Source: Sphingobium phenoxybenzoativorans
GTDB taxonomy: Bacteria > Pseudomonadota > Alphaproteobacteria > Sphingomonadales > Sphingomonadaceae
Direction: 5' to 3'
NCBI RefSeq assembly: GCF_001757355.1
Contig: NZ_MINO01000010.1
Location: 1-64,000, forward strand
Length of the DNA: 64,000 bases
Of this stretch, positions 18,366 through 26,904 are shown in pieces (position 1 is the first letter of the stretch; every line of letters starts with the position of its first letter). The notes beneath the pieces were generated by a model. It was not told the DNA's origin, ran no database searches, and saw only the letters and a list, made by a program, of their open reading frames with translations. Made by a program: the position numbers and the translations under genes.

Positions 18366-19166
18366 TTGGACCATGTCCTTTATCGTCAGGAAGGTGCTGT
18401 AGCGATCATCACGCTCAATCGCCCTGAGCAGCGTAATATCCTATCATCTGATGAGATGCAGGCGGCGTTACTTGGGGCAATCGAGCGGCTGGCAAATGAT
18501 CATGTGGTGAAGGTCGCTATCCTGACCGGCGCGGGCGCGGCCTTTTCGGCTGGCGGAGACATAAAGAAGATTGCCGAAACGGCTGGAAAGACATCGCCGC
18601 CCGTTTCTCGCACGCATTATATCAACGGCATACAACGCATTCCGCTTGCCATGTCGCGGTTGGAATTGCCGGTAATAGCAGCGGTAAACGGGCCGGCCGT
18701 AGGCGTAGGGCTTGATCTTGCCTGCATGTGCGACATCCGTATCGCCGCGCAAAGCGCCAAGTTTGCGGAGAGCTTCGTCAAGATTGGATATGTCCCCGGC
18801 GACGGCGGCGCCTGGCTGCTTCCGCGGGTCGTCGGCCTTCCCAAGGCGCTGGAAATGAGCCTGACCGGCGACATGATAGATGCGGATGAGGCGCTTACCT
18901 GGGGCCTGGTGACAAAGGTGGTTCCCGACGAACAGCTTATGGACGTGGCCATGGCGATGGCTTCTCGGATCGCCAGCAATCCGGGATTTGCGGTCAGGAT
19001 GACCAAGCAGCTTTTGCACAAAAGCGGCGCGATGAGCCTTGAGGATCTGCTGAACTTTACGGCCACGGCGCAGGCGATCGCCGCTTCATCCGATGAGCAC
19101 AAGCAGGCGGTGGAGGCGGCCCTGGCCGCCCTGCAGGCGAAGAAGCGGCGTCCAAAAGAAAACTAA
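18366..19166 (+). CDS. Enoyl-CoA hydratase/isomerase (crotonase) family protein
   Basis: 266-residue crotonase. A-F-S-A-G-G-D-I and G-P-A-V-G-V-G-L-D-L-A form the CoA and oxyanion-hole regions. The usual E-L-A glutamate is aspartate (L-D-L-A), and the second region reads K-I-G-Y-V-P-G-D-G-G-A-W-L-L-P, which resembles PaaG-type isomerases that rely on an aspartate near this place. A double-bond isomerase is thus as likely as a hydratase. TTG 18366 is taken as start: CGGAG lies seven bases before it and no other in-frame start exists near the family N-terminus. Confidence 0.87.
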   Translation: MDHVLYRQEGAVAIITLNRPEQRNILSSDEMQAALLGAIERLANDHVVKVAILTGAGAAFSAGGDIKKIAETAGKTSPPVSRTHYINGIQRIPLAMSRLELPVIAAVNGPAVGVGLDLACMCDIRIAAQSAKFAESFVKIGYVPGDGGAWLLPRVVGLPKALEMSLTGDMIDADEALTWGLVTKVVPDEQLMDVAMAMASRIASNPGFAVRMTKQLLHKSGAMSLEDLLNFTATAQAIAASSDEHKQAVEAALAALQAKKRRPKEN

Positions 19167-19212
19167 TTCAGAAATCGCCGGCTCAGTTCGGCACTGCGAA
19201 TGGAGACTGATC

Positions 19213-20130
19213 ATGGATCAGAATGGAATTTTGGCTGGCAAGGTTGCGCTGGTCACGGGAGCGGGTGGCGGCATCGGCCGCGAGATCGCAATTGCGATGG
19301 CTGCCGCTGGTGCGAAGGTGATGATCAACGATGTCGGCGCCAGTCTGTCCGGTGATGGCCAATCGAACACGCCCGCTCAGGAAACGCGCAGCCTGATTGA
19401 GCAGCGTGGCGGCGCTGCGGCGATTGACACCAATAGTGTGGCAGAACCCGACGCCGCGCAGCAAATGGTGAAGAATACAGTCGATACCTTCGGACGGATC
19501 GACATTGTCGTCAACAATGCAGGCATTCTCCGTGACACCATCTTTCACAAGATGAGTCCGAAAGACTGGGTGGACGTCATCAATGTCCATCTCAATGGCA
19601 GCTTCTTCGTAAGCCGCGCGGCCGCGGAATATTTCCGGGCGCAGGAAAGCGGCGCATATATCCATATGACGAGCACGTCCGGGCTGATCGGCAATTTCGG
19701 CCAAGCCAACTACTCCGCCGCGAAGCTCGGTATCGTTGCCCTGTCCAAATCGATCGCGCTCGACATGAAGCGCTATAATGTGCGTTCCAATTGCGTCGCA
19801 CCCTTTGCCTGGAGCCGGATGACGAACGCCGTGCCGAATGAGACGCCCGACCAGCAGGCGCGGGTCGCCGTGCTCAAGCAAATGACGCCGGAGAAAAACG
19901 CGCCGCTCGTGGCCTATCTCGGTTCAGACCAGGCCAAGGATATAACGGGCCAGGTTTTCGCCACCCGTAACAACGAGATATTCCTGATGAGTGGCGTACG
20001 CCCGGTGCGGAGCGTCCATCGCGAAAACTGGACTCCCGAAAGCATCGCGGAACATGGCATCAAGGCGTTGATGGGAAGCGCCGTTCCGCTCGACCGGAGC
20101 AGCGATGTTTTTACCTGGGATCCGATCTGA
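19213..20130 (+). CDS. SDR of the MFE-2 / (3R)-hydroxyacyl-CoA dehydrogenase type
   Basis: 305-residue short-chain dehydrogenase similar in layout to the dehydrogenase part of multifunctional enzyme type 2 (17-beta-HSD4). Seen: T-G-A-G-G-G-I-G near residue 15, the long D-V-G-A-S-L-S-G-D-G insert typical of this branch, V-N-N-A-G-I-L-R-D, and Y-S-A-A-K with tyrosine and lysine intact. It would oxidise the 3-hydroxyacyl-CoA produced by a hydratase-2 such as 14190. ATG 19213 follows GGAGACTGATC; an open frame upstream overlaps the crotonase gene and is not used. Confidence 0.88.
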   Translation: MDQNGILAGKVALVTGAGGGIGREIAIAMAAAGAKVMINDVGASLSGDGQSNTPAQETRSLIEQRGGAAAIDTNSVAEPDAAQQMVKNTVDTFGRIDIVVNNAGILRDTIFHKMSPKDWVDVINVHLNGSFFVSRAAAEYFRAQESGAYIHMTSTSGLIGNFGQANYSAAKLGIVALSKSIALDMKRYNVRSNCVAPFAWSRMTNAVPNETPDQQARVAVLKQMTPEKNAPLVAYLGSDQAKDITGQVFATRNNEIFLMSGVRPVRSVHRENWTPESIAEHGIKALMGSAVPLDRSSDVFTWDPI

Positions 20131-20142
20131 CCGGTCACCTCA

Positions 20143-20178
20143 AGAAGAATGATTGGTGGGCAATCCCTTCATTCTTCT
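20143..20178 (+). terminator. Hairpin between the two SDR genes
   Basis: AGAAGAATGA (20143-20152) pairs perfectly with TCATTCTTCT (20169-20178). Because both flanking genes run in the same direction and the gap is only 86 bases, this may be an attenuator or an mRNA-processing structure rather than a full stop. There is no T-tract. Confidence 0.4.
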
Positions 20179-20216
20179 GATCCGTGATGCAACAATCGTA
20201 GAAAGGAGAAGCGGCT

Positions 20217-20984
20217 ATGTCTGGAGAATTGGCAGATAAAGTCATTATCGTAACGGGTGCGGCTGGCGGGATTGGCCGGGAAGCGGCCATTCGCTTTGCG
20301 CGTGCAGGTGCGCAAATCGCCATTGCCGACCTGATGGTCGAAGGCAGTGAAGAAACGGCGCAGATGATCACCAAGGACGGCGGAAACGTGATCGTCGTTC
20401 GCACCGACATCACGGCTGAGGAAGATGTCGAGGCGCTGGTCAATCGTACGCTGAGCCATTTCGGTCGCATCGACGGCGCGTTCAACAACGCTGGATTGGA
20501 ACAGGCAGACAAGCTGCTCCACGAAATATCCCTGAAAGAATGGCAGAAGGTGGTCGGGGTTGATCTGACCGGCGTATTTATCTGCATGAAATATCAGATT
20601 CCGCCCATGCTGAAGGCTGGCGGCGGTTCTATCGTCAATACCGCCTCAGGATTGGGGCAAGTCGCTATTCCCAAAGCCTCCGAATATGTCGCCGCCAAGC
20701 ATGGCGTAATCGGTCTCACGCGCGCCGCAGCGGTGGATTATGGAAAGCAGGGCGTGCGGGTCAATGCGATCCTGCCCGGTATCATCGAAACGCCGATGGT
20801 TAGCCGGCTCGTGAATGATCCGGCGTTTCTGCCAATCTTCGACAGTTATCGCGCCCGCCATCCGATGGGACGGCTTGGCAAGCCTGAGGAGGTTGCCGAA
20901 ACCGCATTGTGGCTGCTGTCCGATGCAGCGTCCTACATTCACGGCGCGGCAATTTGCGTCGATGGTGGCGCGTTGGCAATTTAA
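20217..20984 (+). CDS. SDR-family oxidoreductase
   Basis: Classical 255-residue short-chain dehydrogenase/reductase. T-G-A-A-G-G-I-G near residue 13, N-N-A-G and the catalytic tetrad Ser and Y-V-A-A-K are all intact, ending with C-V-D-G-G-A. NAD use is suggested by the acidic residue after the second strand (A-D-L). The ribosome site AGGAGAAG precedes ATG 20217. Likely oxidises a secondary alcohol in the same pathway as the genes before it. Confidence 0.9.
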   Translation: MSGELADKVIIVTGAAGGIGREAAIRFARAGAQIAIADLMVEGSEETAQMITKDGGNVIVVRTDITAEEDVEALVNRTLSHFGRIDGAFNNAGLEQADKLLHEISLKEWQKVVGVDLTGVFICMKYQIPPMLKAGGGSIVNTASGLGQVAIPKASEYVAAKHGVIGLTRAAAVDYGKQGVRVNAILPGIIETPMVSRLVNDPAFLPIFDSYRARHPMGRLGKPEEVAETALWLLSDAASYIHGAAICVDGGALAI

Positions 20985-21012
20985 GCGCGGCGCAAGCCGA
21001 TTGAATATCCGG

Positions 21013-21069
21013 ATAGGGGCCGCCCGGTAGGCGATCGCAATCGCGATCTTCCATGTTGGGCGGCCCTAT
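21013..21069. terminator. Convergent terminator-like hairpin
   Basis: ATAGGGGCCGCCC (21013-21025) pairs with GGGCGGCCCTAT (21058-21069) with one bulged base; the 32-base loop holds a further palindrome (ATCGCAATCGCGAT). It lies between the plus-strand SDR and the minus-strand small monooxygenase, where a bidirectional terminator is expected. Confidence 0.6.
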
Positions 21070-21098
21070 TCGGTTCAACTTTCAGATTTTGTCCGACC

Positions 21099-21392
21099 TC
21101 AATTTTCGATCAGCGTTTCGAAGAAGCTTGCATCGGGCGGACCGTCGAGTGCGGCCATGATTGGCCCGAAAGCGCTCTTGGGAATCGACGCTCCGCTTTC
21201 CTTCTGCGCATCGGCGCTGGACCATGTTTCAATGAAGATGAAGCGCTTGCTGTTTCCAAGGTCGCTTAACAATTCAATACCCTCGCACCCGTTCAACGGG
21301 CGAACGATTTCGGACAGGGAAACCAATGCGGTTTGCAGCGCGGCCTCGTTCCCTTCGGAAGCCGTAAGAATATAATAGCGCTTGATAGCCAT
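21099..21392 (-). CDS. Antibiotic-biosynthesis-monooxygenase (ABM) domain protein
   Basis: 97-residue ferredoxin-fold protein. It starts M-A-I-K-R-Y-Y-I-L-T-A, then a helix with regular charged spacing, and the F-I-F-I-E-T-W-S-S strand typical of ABM/YgiN quinol monooxygenases, which work as dimers without cofactors or help degrade quinone-type intermediates. AGGAG lies about seven bases before the ATG. It runs in the same direction as the IclR gene and lies beyond it. Confidence 0.82.
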   Translation of the reverse strand: MAIKRYYILTASEGNEAALQTALVSLSEIVRPLNGCEGIELLSDLGNSKRFIFIETWSSADAQKESGASIPKSAFGPIMAALDGPPDASFFETLIEN

Positions 21393-21494
21393 AATTTACT
21401 CCTGATTATAATCGTTTAATGCGTTTTCATTGATGCGGGAATTTGGCTGCGAAGCGCAAAATTGGGCGTTCAGGGAAACCGGCCTGCGCACTCA

Positions 21495-22319
21495 TCATAT
21501 TTCTTCGCCAGACAGTTGTTTTGACAGCGCTTGCGCTGATGCAAGCACTTCGTCTTGCAGCCGCTCCATCTTTTCGTCGCGAATGGTGCTGCTGATCCCG
21601 ATGGCAACCAGCGCATGGTTGAGTCGCCGTCCATTTCCCCAGACGGGCGCGCTCATTACCGTAACGCCGCTCATGTAATTTCCGCTATCCACCGCAAAGC
21701 CGAGCTCGCGAGTCCGGTCGACTTCCTCCCACCATTGTTCCAGTGATGGCGCGTCGTCCCAGCGCAAAGAGCGGAAGCCTGCCTCCAGGTCTTCGCGTGC
21801 GTGACCGCCAAAGGCAGCAATGCATCGGCCTGTGGCACTAACCAGAGCGGGGAAACGGCTGCCGATCTGCGTGCTGATCTGGAAATTGGAGCTGGATCGT
21901 GAAAGCGCCACTGCAATGATATGCTCGGTCCCGACAATTCTGACACCTAGCAGGGTTACGCCAAAGTTGTTGGCGATCCTGTCGAGATGGGGCTGCGCCA
22001 TTTCCGTGAAATGATTCTGCCGCAACCACTGACGGGCAAGGGTCAGCACGCCGGCATCAAGGGAATAGCGTTTCGTATTGTCGTCGAATGCGACAAGCTC
22101 CTCTGCAACCAGCGCCCTGAGTACGTGCAGGCAGGTGCTCGGCACCAGTCCAAGTTCGCGGGCGATCGCATGAACGCCAATCGGCGCATCATGTTTGCCA
22201 AGCAGGCGCAAAACCGCCGCAGCCCGTGAAATTGCCGGAGCTTTACTGTTTTCAACCGCGCGCGCGAGTTCGCGATCTATTCGCGGCGGGGGTGGGTTGG
22301 ATGGCGTGGTTGTCTTCAT
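21495..22319 (-). CDS. IclR-family transcriptional regulator
   Basis: 274 residues: an N-terminal winged helix (A-I-S-R-A-A-A-V-L-R-L-L then I-A-R-E-L-G-L-V-P-S-T-C-L-H-V-L-R-A-L) and a C-terminal IclR effector domain (G-R-C-I-A-A-F near residue 163). IclR proteins often repress the divergent operon and release on binding a pathway acid. The divergent acyl-CoA ligase at 22464 is the obvious target, with a pair of 13-bp direct repeats between. ATG 22319 is preferred over the TTG two codons earlier because AGGA lies seven bases before it. Confidence 0.92.
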   Translation of the reverse strand: MKTTTPSNPPPPRIDRELARAVENSKAPAISRAAAVLRLLGKHDAPIGVHAIARELGLVPSTCLHVLRALVAEELVAFDDNTKRYSLDAGVLTLARQWLRQNHFTEMAQPHLDRIANNFGVTLLGVRIVGTEHIIAVALSRSSSNFQISTQIGSRFPALVSATGRCIAAFGGHAREDLEAGFRSLRWDDAPSLEQWWEEVDRTRELGFAVDSGNYMSGVTVMSAPVWGNGRRLNHALVAIGISSTIRDEKMERLQDEVLASAQALSKQLSGEEI

Positions 22320-22343
22320 GGGCAAATCCTATCGTTCAATATA

Positions 22344-22375
22344 TACAACAACATTCTATATTTACAACAACATTC
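22344..22375. promoter_or_regulatory. Tandem 13-bp direct repeats, likely IclR operator
   Basis: TACAACAACATTC occurs twice without mismatch, at 22344-22356 and 22363-22375, 19 bp apart (nearly two helical turns). They lie in the divergent promoter region between the IclR gene and the acyl-CoA ligase gene. Spaced repeats read by two dimers are usual for this family; binding is inferred. Confidence 0.65.
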
Positions 22376-22463
22376 GTACGGGTATAGCTCCGAGCCGAGA
22401 GCGATCGCCCATGCGGGGCGATGCGCAATGCCCTCGCGGGCGCTGGACAAATGGATCGCATAC

Positions 22464-24029
22464 ATGGCCAAGCTGACTGACTACACGAGTTATGCCGATG
22501 CGCAGCAGTACGCCTCGTCAACGGCGCTTTGGGACCTGTTCGACGGAAATCTCGACCGCCTGAACATCGCCCATGAATGCATCGATCGTCATGCGGATGG
22601 TAGTGGCCGGATCGCCGTGCGCATTGCCCACTCTGACGGCCGCGATGAAGCGTTGAGCTTCGATCAGATATCGAGCGGCTCCTCGCGTTTCGCGCACTGG
22701 CTGCAGGAAAACGGCATTGAGCCGGGTGAGCGCGTCGCCTTCATGCTGGAGCCGTCGCTGCCATTCTATCTGTGCCTGTTCGGCGCGATCAAGCGTGGCG
22801 CAATCAGCGTTCCTCTGTTTACGCTGTTCGGCCTTGATGGGCTCCGTCTTCGCGTTGACGACTGCAAGCCGAAGCTCCTGATCACCAATGCGGAAAAGTT
22901 TGAGATGGCTTCGCAGGTCGAGGGCGTGCGGGTCATCGTTGCGGATGACGCGCTGCTGGCTGAACTGACCCAGTATCCCGATTCCTATGAAGTGACCAGC
23001 AAGGCCAATGACCTTGCTATCTTCCAATATACTTCGGGAACGACGCGTCTGTTGCCGGCCGCCGTCAAGCATACGCACCGTGCGCTTGTCGTGCTGATGT
23101 TCGCCGCGCTCTATGGCACGGGCATTCGGCCGGAGGATCAGTTCTTCTGTCCGTCCTCGCCAGCCTGGGGCCACGGGCTGTGGCATGGCACCCTTGCGCC
23201 GCTGGGGCTGGGCGTGACCACGGGAACATTTGCCGGACGTTTCGACGCGACCCGGCTGATGAAGGCCATGCAGGACTATGGCATCACCAACATGTCCGCG
23301 GCATCGACCCATTATCGCATGATGCGCAATGCCGGGACGGCAGGTGAGTTCACATTCGCCATAAAGAAGCTGTCTTATACCGGCGAACCGATCGATTCCG
23401 CGACGCTCGACTTCATCGATGCAACATTCCACGTTCCGGCGTGCAGCATGTATGGCACCACGGAAATCGGCGTGGTGCTGGTCAACTATCCGGGCGCCCC
23501 TGACTTTCAGGTCAAGCCGGGTTCATTGGGGAAGCCCATTCCCGGCCAAAAGCTGGAAGTGCAAAAGCCGGACGGCACGCCTTCCGACCCGGATGTTATC
23601 GGCGAACTGATGCTTTGGCGCCGTGAGGGTTGGGAAACCACCAAGGATTTGGCGAAGATCGACGACGAGGGTTATTTCTATCATGCGGGCCGTGCGGATG
23701 ACGTGATCATCTCGGCAGGCTGGACGATGAGCGCCGTCGAAATCGAAAACACGCTGCTCAAGCATCCCGACGTCAAGGAAGCGGCCGTCATTGGCGTGCC
23801 CGACGCGACGCGCGGCCAGGTGGTCAAAGCCTTCATCGTCACGCCGCGTCCTGGCGACGACGAATATGTCAAGGAACTGCAAGTCTTTACCCGCGAAAGG
23901 CTGAGCCAGCACGAATTTCCGCGTCATGTGGAAATTGTCGAAGAACTGCCCAAGACGCCGGCTGGCAAGGTCAACCGCAAAATCCTTCGCGACCAGGAAC
24001 AGGAAAAGCTGGCCGCCGCTGCAAACTAA
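22464..24029 (+). CDS. AMP-forming acyl-CoA ligase (acetyl-CoA synthetase-like)
   Basis: Activates a carboxylic acid to its CoA thioester using ATP. The A5 motif Y-G-T-T-E, the A7/A8 region Y-F-Y-H-A-G-R-A-D-D-V-I-I-S-A-G and the catalytic lysine in P-K-T-P-A-G-K-V-N-R-K are present. The phosphate-binding loop is unusual: T-S-G-T-T-R-L-L-P-A-A-V-K-H instead of T-S-G-T-T-G-x-P-K-G. The N-terminus M-A-K-L-T-D-Y is taken at ATG 22464 (521 residues); ATG 22428 is possible. The gene is divergent from IclR and followed 20 bases later by a hotdog hydratase, so the acid enters this branch here. Confidence 0.88.
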   Translation: MAKLTDYTSYADAQQYASSTALWDLFDGNLDRLNIAHECIDRHADGSGRIAVRIAHSDGRDEALSFDQISSGSSRFAHWLQENGIEPGERVAFMLEPSLPFYLCLFGAIKRGAISVPLFTLFGLDGLRLRVDDCKPKLLITNAEKFEMASQVEGVRVIVADDALLAELTQYPDSYEVTSKANDLAIFQYTSGTTRLLPAAVKHTHRALVVLMFAALYGTGIRPEDQFFCPSSPAWGHGLWHGTLAPLGLGVTTGTFAGRFDATRLMKAMQDYGITNMSAASTHYRMMRNAGTAGEFTFAIKKLSYTGEPIDSATLDFIDATFHVPACSMYGTTEIGVVLVNYPGAPDFQVKPGSLGKPIPGQKLEVQKPDGTPSDPDVIGELMLWRREGWETTKDLAKIDDEGYFYHAGRADDVIISAGWTMSAVEIENTLLKHPDVKEAAVIGVPDATRGQVVKAFIVTPRPGDDEYVKELQVFTRERLSQHEFPRHVEIVEELPKTPAGKVNRKILRDQEQEKLAAAAN

Positions 24030-24049
24030 AAACGAAAAGGAGTGCCGAC

Positions 24050-25195
24050 ATGGCAACGATAGCTGCTGAATCCACGAATAAGTTTCCAAAGATCACCGAG
24101 GCGGGCTTGGACGATCTCCGTAAGCGCATCGGTATTGCGATCACGGATACGGTCGAGCCCTGGAACTACGAAGCGACCCGCGATGGCATCCGCCATTATG
24201 CGCACGGCATTGGCGATGATAACCCCCTGTGGTGCGACCCGGCCTATGCGGCGAAATCGCCTTATGGCGAAATCGTTGCTCTGCCGAGCTTCCTGTTCTC
24301 GACCAGCCGTATCGTGTCCGGATATTGCGGCGGCCTTGCCGGCGTGCACGCCATGTGGGCGGGCGCTGACTGGACCTGGCACAAGCCGGTTCTGCGTGGC
24401 GACACCATCTCCACTCAAGCGTATCTGAAAGATCTGATCGAGCATCAGACCCGTTTCGCGGGACGGTCTTTCCAGCAGATCTATCACACCGACTTCTTCA
24501 ACCAGCATGGCGACAAGGTTGCGGAGTGCGATAGCTGGGTGTTCCGCACCGATCGTGACGAAGCGCGCGAACGCGGCACCAAATATACCGAGGCGCGCGG
24601 CCGGGTTGAGCCGTTCACCGAAGAACAGCTCCAGGAATTCTACAAGCTGTATGAAGCTGAAGAAATCCGCGGCTCTACCCCGCGCTACTGGGAAGACGTC
24701 AAGGAAGGCGAGGCACTGCCTCGCATGATGAAGGGGCCGATGACGGTCACCGGCTTCATCGGTTATGCGCAGGGTTGGGGCGGCCTTTACATCCGCACCA
24801 ACAAAATCGCGTACAAGATGTTCGCCAAGCATCCGGGCCTGGGCATCAGGAACCGTTTCAATGTTCCCGATTGCCCTGAGCGCGTGCACTGGGATGAGCC
24901 GTTCGCTCTCGAAGTGGGCGCGCCCGGCGCGTACGATTACGGTCCTGAGCGTTGCTCCTGGCTGACGCATCACCTCACCAACTGGATTGGCGACAAGGGC
25001 TTCCTGCGCCAGAGCAAGTGCCAGATCCGGCGCCACAATCCGGACGGTGATGCGGTGTTCATCGACGGCTCCGTGACCCGCAAGTTCCAGCAGGACGGAC
25101 GCAACCTGGTTGAACTCAGCCAGTTGGCGACGACCCATCGCGGCGAAACATCCGCGATTGGTTCCGCAATCGTCGAGCTGCCCTCGCGCAGCTAA
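24050..25195 (+). CDS. MaoC/FAS1-type double-hotdog dehydratase-like protein
   Basis: 381-residue protein with two hotdog regions. The N-terminal part has R-H-Y-A-H-G-I-G-D-D-N-P-L-W (about residues 48-61), the FAS1-like dehydratase form of the hydratase motif. The second half begins about residue 215 (P-R-Y-W-E-D-V-K-E-G). It would hydrate or dehydrate an enoyl- or hydroxyacyl-CoA. AAAAGGAG precedes ATG 24050 and the gap from the ligase gene is 20 bases, so both are one transcript under IclR control. Confidence 0.85.
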   Translation: MATIAAESTNKFPKITEAGLDDLRKRIGIAITDTVEPWNYEATRDGIRHYAHGIGDDNPLWCDPAYAAKSPYGEIVALPSFLFSTSRIVSGYCGGLAGVHAMWAGADWTWHKPVLRGDTISTQAYLKDLIEHQTRFAGRSFQQIYHTDFFNQHGDKVAECDSWVFRTDRDEARERGTKYTEARGRVEPFTEEQLQEFYKLYEAEEIRGSTPRYWEDVKEGEALPRMMKGPMTVTGFIGYAQGWGGLYIRTNKIAYKMFAKHPGLGIRNRFNVPDCPERVHWDEPFALEVGAPGAYDYGPERCSWLTHHLTNWIGDKGFLRQSKCQIRRHNPDGDAVFIDGSVTRKFQQDGRNLVELSQLATTHRGETSAIGSAIVELPSRS

Positions 25196-25203
25196 ATGAG
25201 ATA

Positions 25204-25232
25204 GCCGCGCGGCCAATCTTTGGCCGCGCGGC
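25204..25232 (+). terminator. Perfect GC hairpin after the hotdog gene
   Basis: GCCGCGCGGCCA (25204-25215) and TGGCCGCGCGGC (25221-25232) form a perfect 12-pair stem with a five-base loop, nine bases after the stop codon. No T-tract follows. It could be a partial terminator lowering expression of the carboxylase genes or protect the upstream mRNA. Confidence 0.55.
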
Positions 25233-25302
25233 GCTCAGCCAATGCTGCGGTGCCTGATACGCGGCTTCCAGTGCCATAAGAATAAGAACGGCCTCTTTTG
25301 CG

Positions 25303-26904
25303 ATGACAGTTTTGCAGAGCCTCTTTGACGGGGCTTCAGACGAGAGCGCGGCGCGTGCTGCGCACAATCGAGCGCTCGCCGATGAGTTGCAGGCTCGTGT
25401 TGCGACAGCGGCGCTAGGCGGGTCGGAAGCGCATCGGGCGCGGCATGTCGCTCGTGGCAAGCTGTTGCCGCGGGACAGAATTCATCGCCTGCTGGATCCC
25501 GGTTCTCCATTCCTGGAGATCGGTCAGCTCGCGGCCAATGGCATGTATGATGAGGAGGGCGGTCCTCCGGGTGCTGGCGTGATTGCCGGCATTGGTATGG
25601 TGCGCGACCGTCATTGCATGATCCTGGCCAACGACCCGACGGTGAAGGGCGGCGCTTATTTCCCGATGACGGTGAAGAAGCATCTTCGTGCGCAGGAAAT
25701 TGCGCGCGAAAACAAACTGCCCTGCATTTATCTGGTCGATAGCGGCGGCGCGAACCTGCCGCATCAGGCCGAGGTGTTTCCTGATCGCGAACATTTTGGC
25801 CGCATCTTTTATAACCAGGCGCAGATGTCGGCTGAGGGCATTCCGCAGATCGCCTGCGTGATGGGAAGCTGCACGGCCGGTGGCGCCTATGTTCCCGCCA
25901 TGTCGGATGAGACTGTGATCGTCCGCAATCAGGGTACGATTTTCCTGGCCGGTCCACCTCTGGTGAAGGCGGCGACCGGGGAGGTGATCTCAGCCGAAGA
26001 ATTGGGCGGCGCGGAAACGCACGGCCGCAAGTCCGGCGTCGTCGATCATGTCGCGGAAAATGACGAGCATGCGCTGTTGATCGTTCGAGACATTGTGGCG
26101 ACCTTGCAACCGCTGTCGCCTGCCTCGGTGAACGCGGCCAAGCCGCGAGCGCCGAAATATGATCCGGCCGAGCTATACGGCATCGTACCGTCCGACGTGC
26201 GTGCGCCCTATGATGTGCATGAGGTGATTTCGCGCATCGTCGACGGCAGCGAGTTTCACGAATTCAAGGCGCTGTACGGTACGACCCTCGTTTGTGGCTT
26301 TGCGCATATCTGGGGCATGCCGGTGGCGATCCTGGCGAATAATGGCGTGCTGTTCAGCGAGTCTGCTCTCAAGGGCGCGCACTTCATCGAACTCGCCTGC
26401 CAGCGCCGTATTCCGCTGCTGTTCCTGCAGAATATCTCCGGCTTCATGGTTGGCGGCAAATATGAGGCGGAAGGGATCGCAAAGAACGGCGCGAAGCTCG
26501 TCACCGCCGTCGCCACCGCCAGCGTACCGAAGATCACCGTACTGATCGGCGGCAGCTTCGGCGCGGGCAATTATGGCATGTGCGGCCGCGCCTATCAACC
26601 CCGCTTCCTGTTCACCTGGCCCAATGCGCGGATCAGCGTGATGGGCGGCGAGCAGGCGGCGAGCGTCCTCGCCACCGTTCATCGCGACGCTGACAAATGG
26701 AGTGCTGACGAAGCGGAAGCTTTCAAAGCTCCGATCCGCCAGAAATATGAAGATGAAGGCAATCCCTACTATGCCACTGCGCGGTTGTGGGATGATGGCA
26801 TTATCGATCCTGCCCAGACGCGCGACGTGTTGGGGCTGGCTTTTGCCGCCTCTCTGAATGCCCCAATCCCCGAACGGCCGCAGTTCGGCCTGTTCAGGAT
26901 GTAA
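25303..26904 (+). CDS. Acyl-CoA carboxylase, carboxyltransferase (beta) subunit
   Basis: 533-residue biotin-dependent carboxyltransferase of the methylcrotonyl-/geranyl-CoA carboxylase type. The N-terminal half has [17 protein letters not shown] and G-S-C-T-A-G-G-A-Y; the C-terminal half has G-F-M-V-G-G-K-Y-E and [16 protein letters not shown], typical of 3-methylcrotonyl-CoA and geranyl-CoA enzymes rather than propionyl-CoA ones. It works with the biotin subunit that overlaps its stop by one base. A substrate with a 3-methyl-2-enoyl-CoA structure is expected from family knowledge, but the exact acid is open. Confidence 0.92.
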   Translation: MTVLQSLFDGASDESAARAAHNRALADELQARVATAALGGSEAHRARHVARGKLLPRDRIHRLLDPGSPFLEIGQLAANGMYDEEGGPPGAGVIAGIGMVRDRHCMILANDPTVKGGAYFPMTVKKHLRAQEIARENKLPCIYLVDSGGANLPHQAEVFPDREHFGRIFYNQAQMSAEGIPQIACVMGSCTAGGAYVPAMSDETVIVRNQGTIFLAGPPLVKAATGEVISAEELGGAETHGRKSGVVDHVAENDEHALLIVRDIVATLQPLSPASVNAAKPRAPKYDPAELYGIVPSDVRAPYDVHEVISRIVDGSEFHEFKALYGTTLVCGFAHIWGMPVAILANNGVLFSESALKGAHFIELACQRRIPLLFLQNISGFMVGGKYEAEGIAKNGAKLVTAVATASVPKITVLIGGSFGAGNYGMCGRAYQPRFLFTWPNARISVMGGEQAASVLATVHRDADKWSADEAEAFKAPIRQKYEDEGNPYYATARLWDDGIIDPAQTRDVLGLAFAASLNAPIPERPQFGLFRM

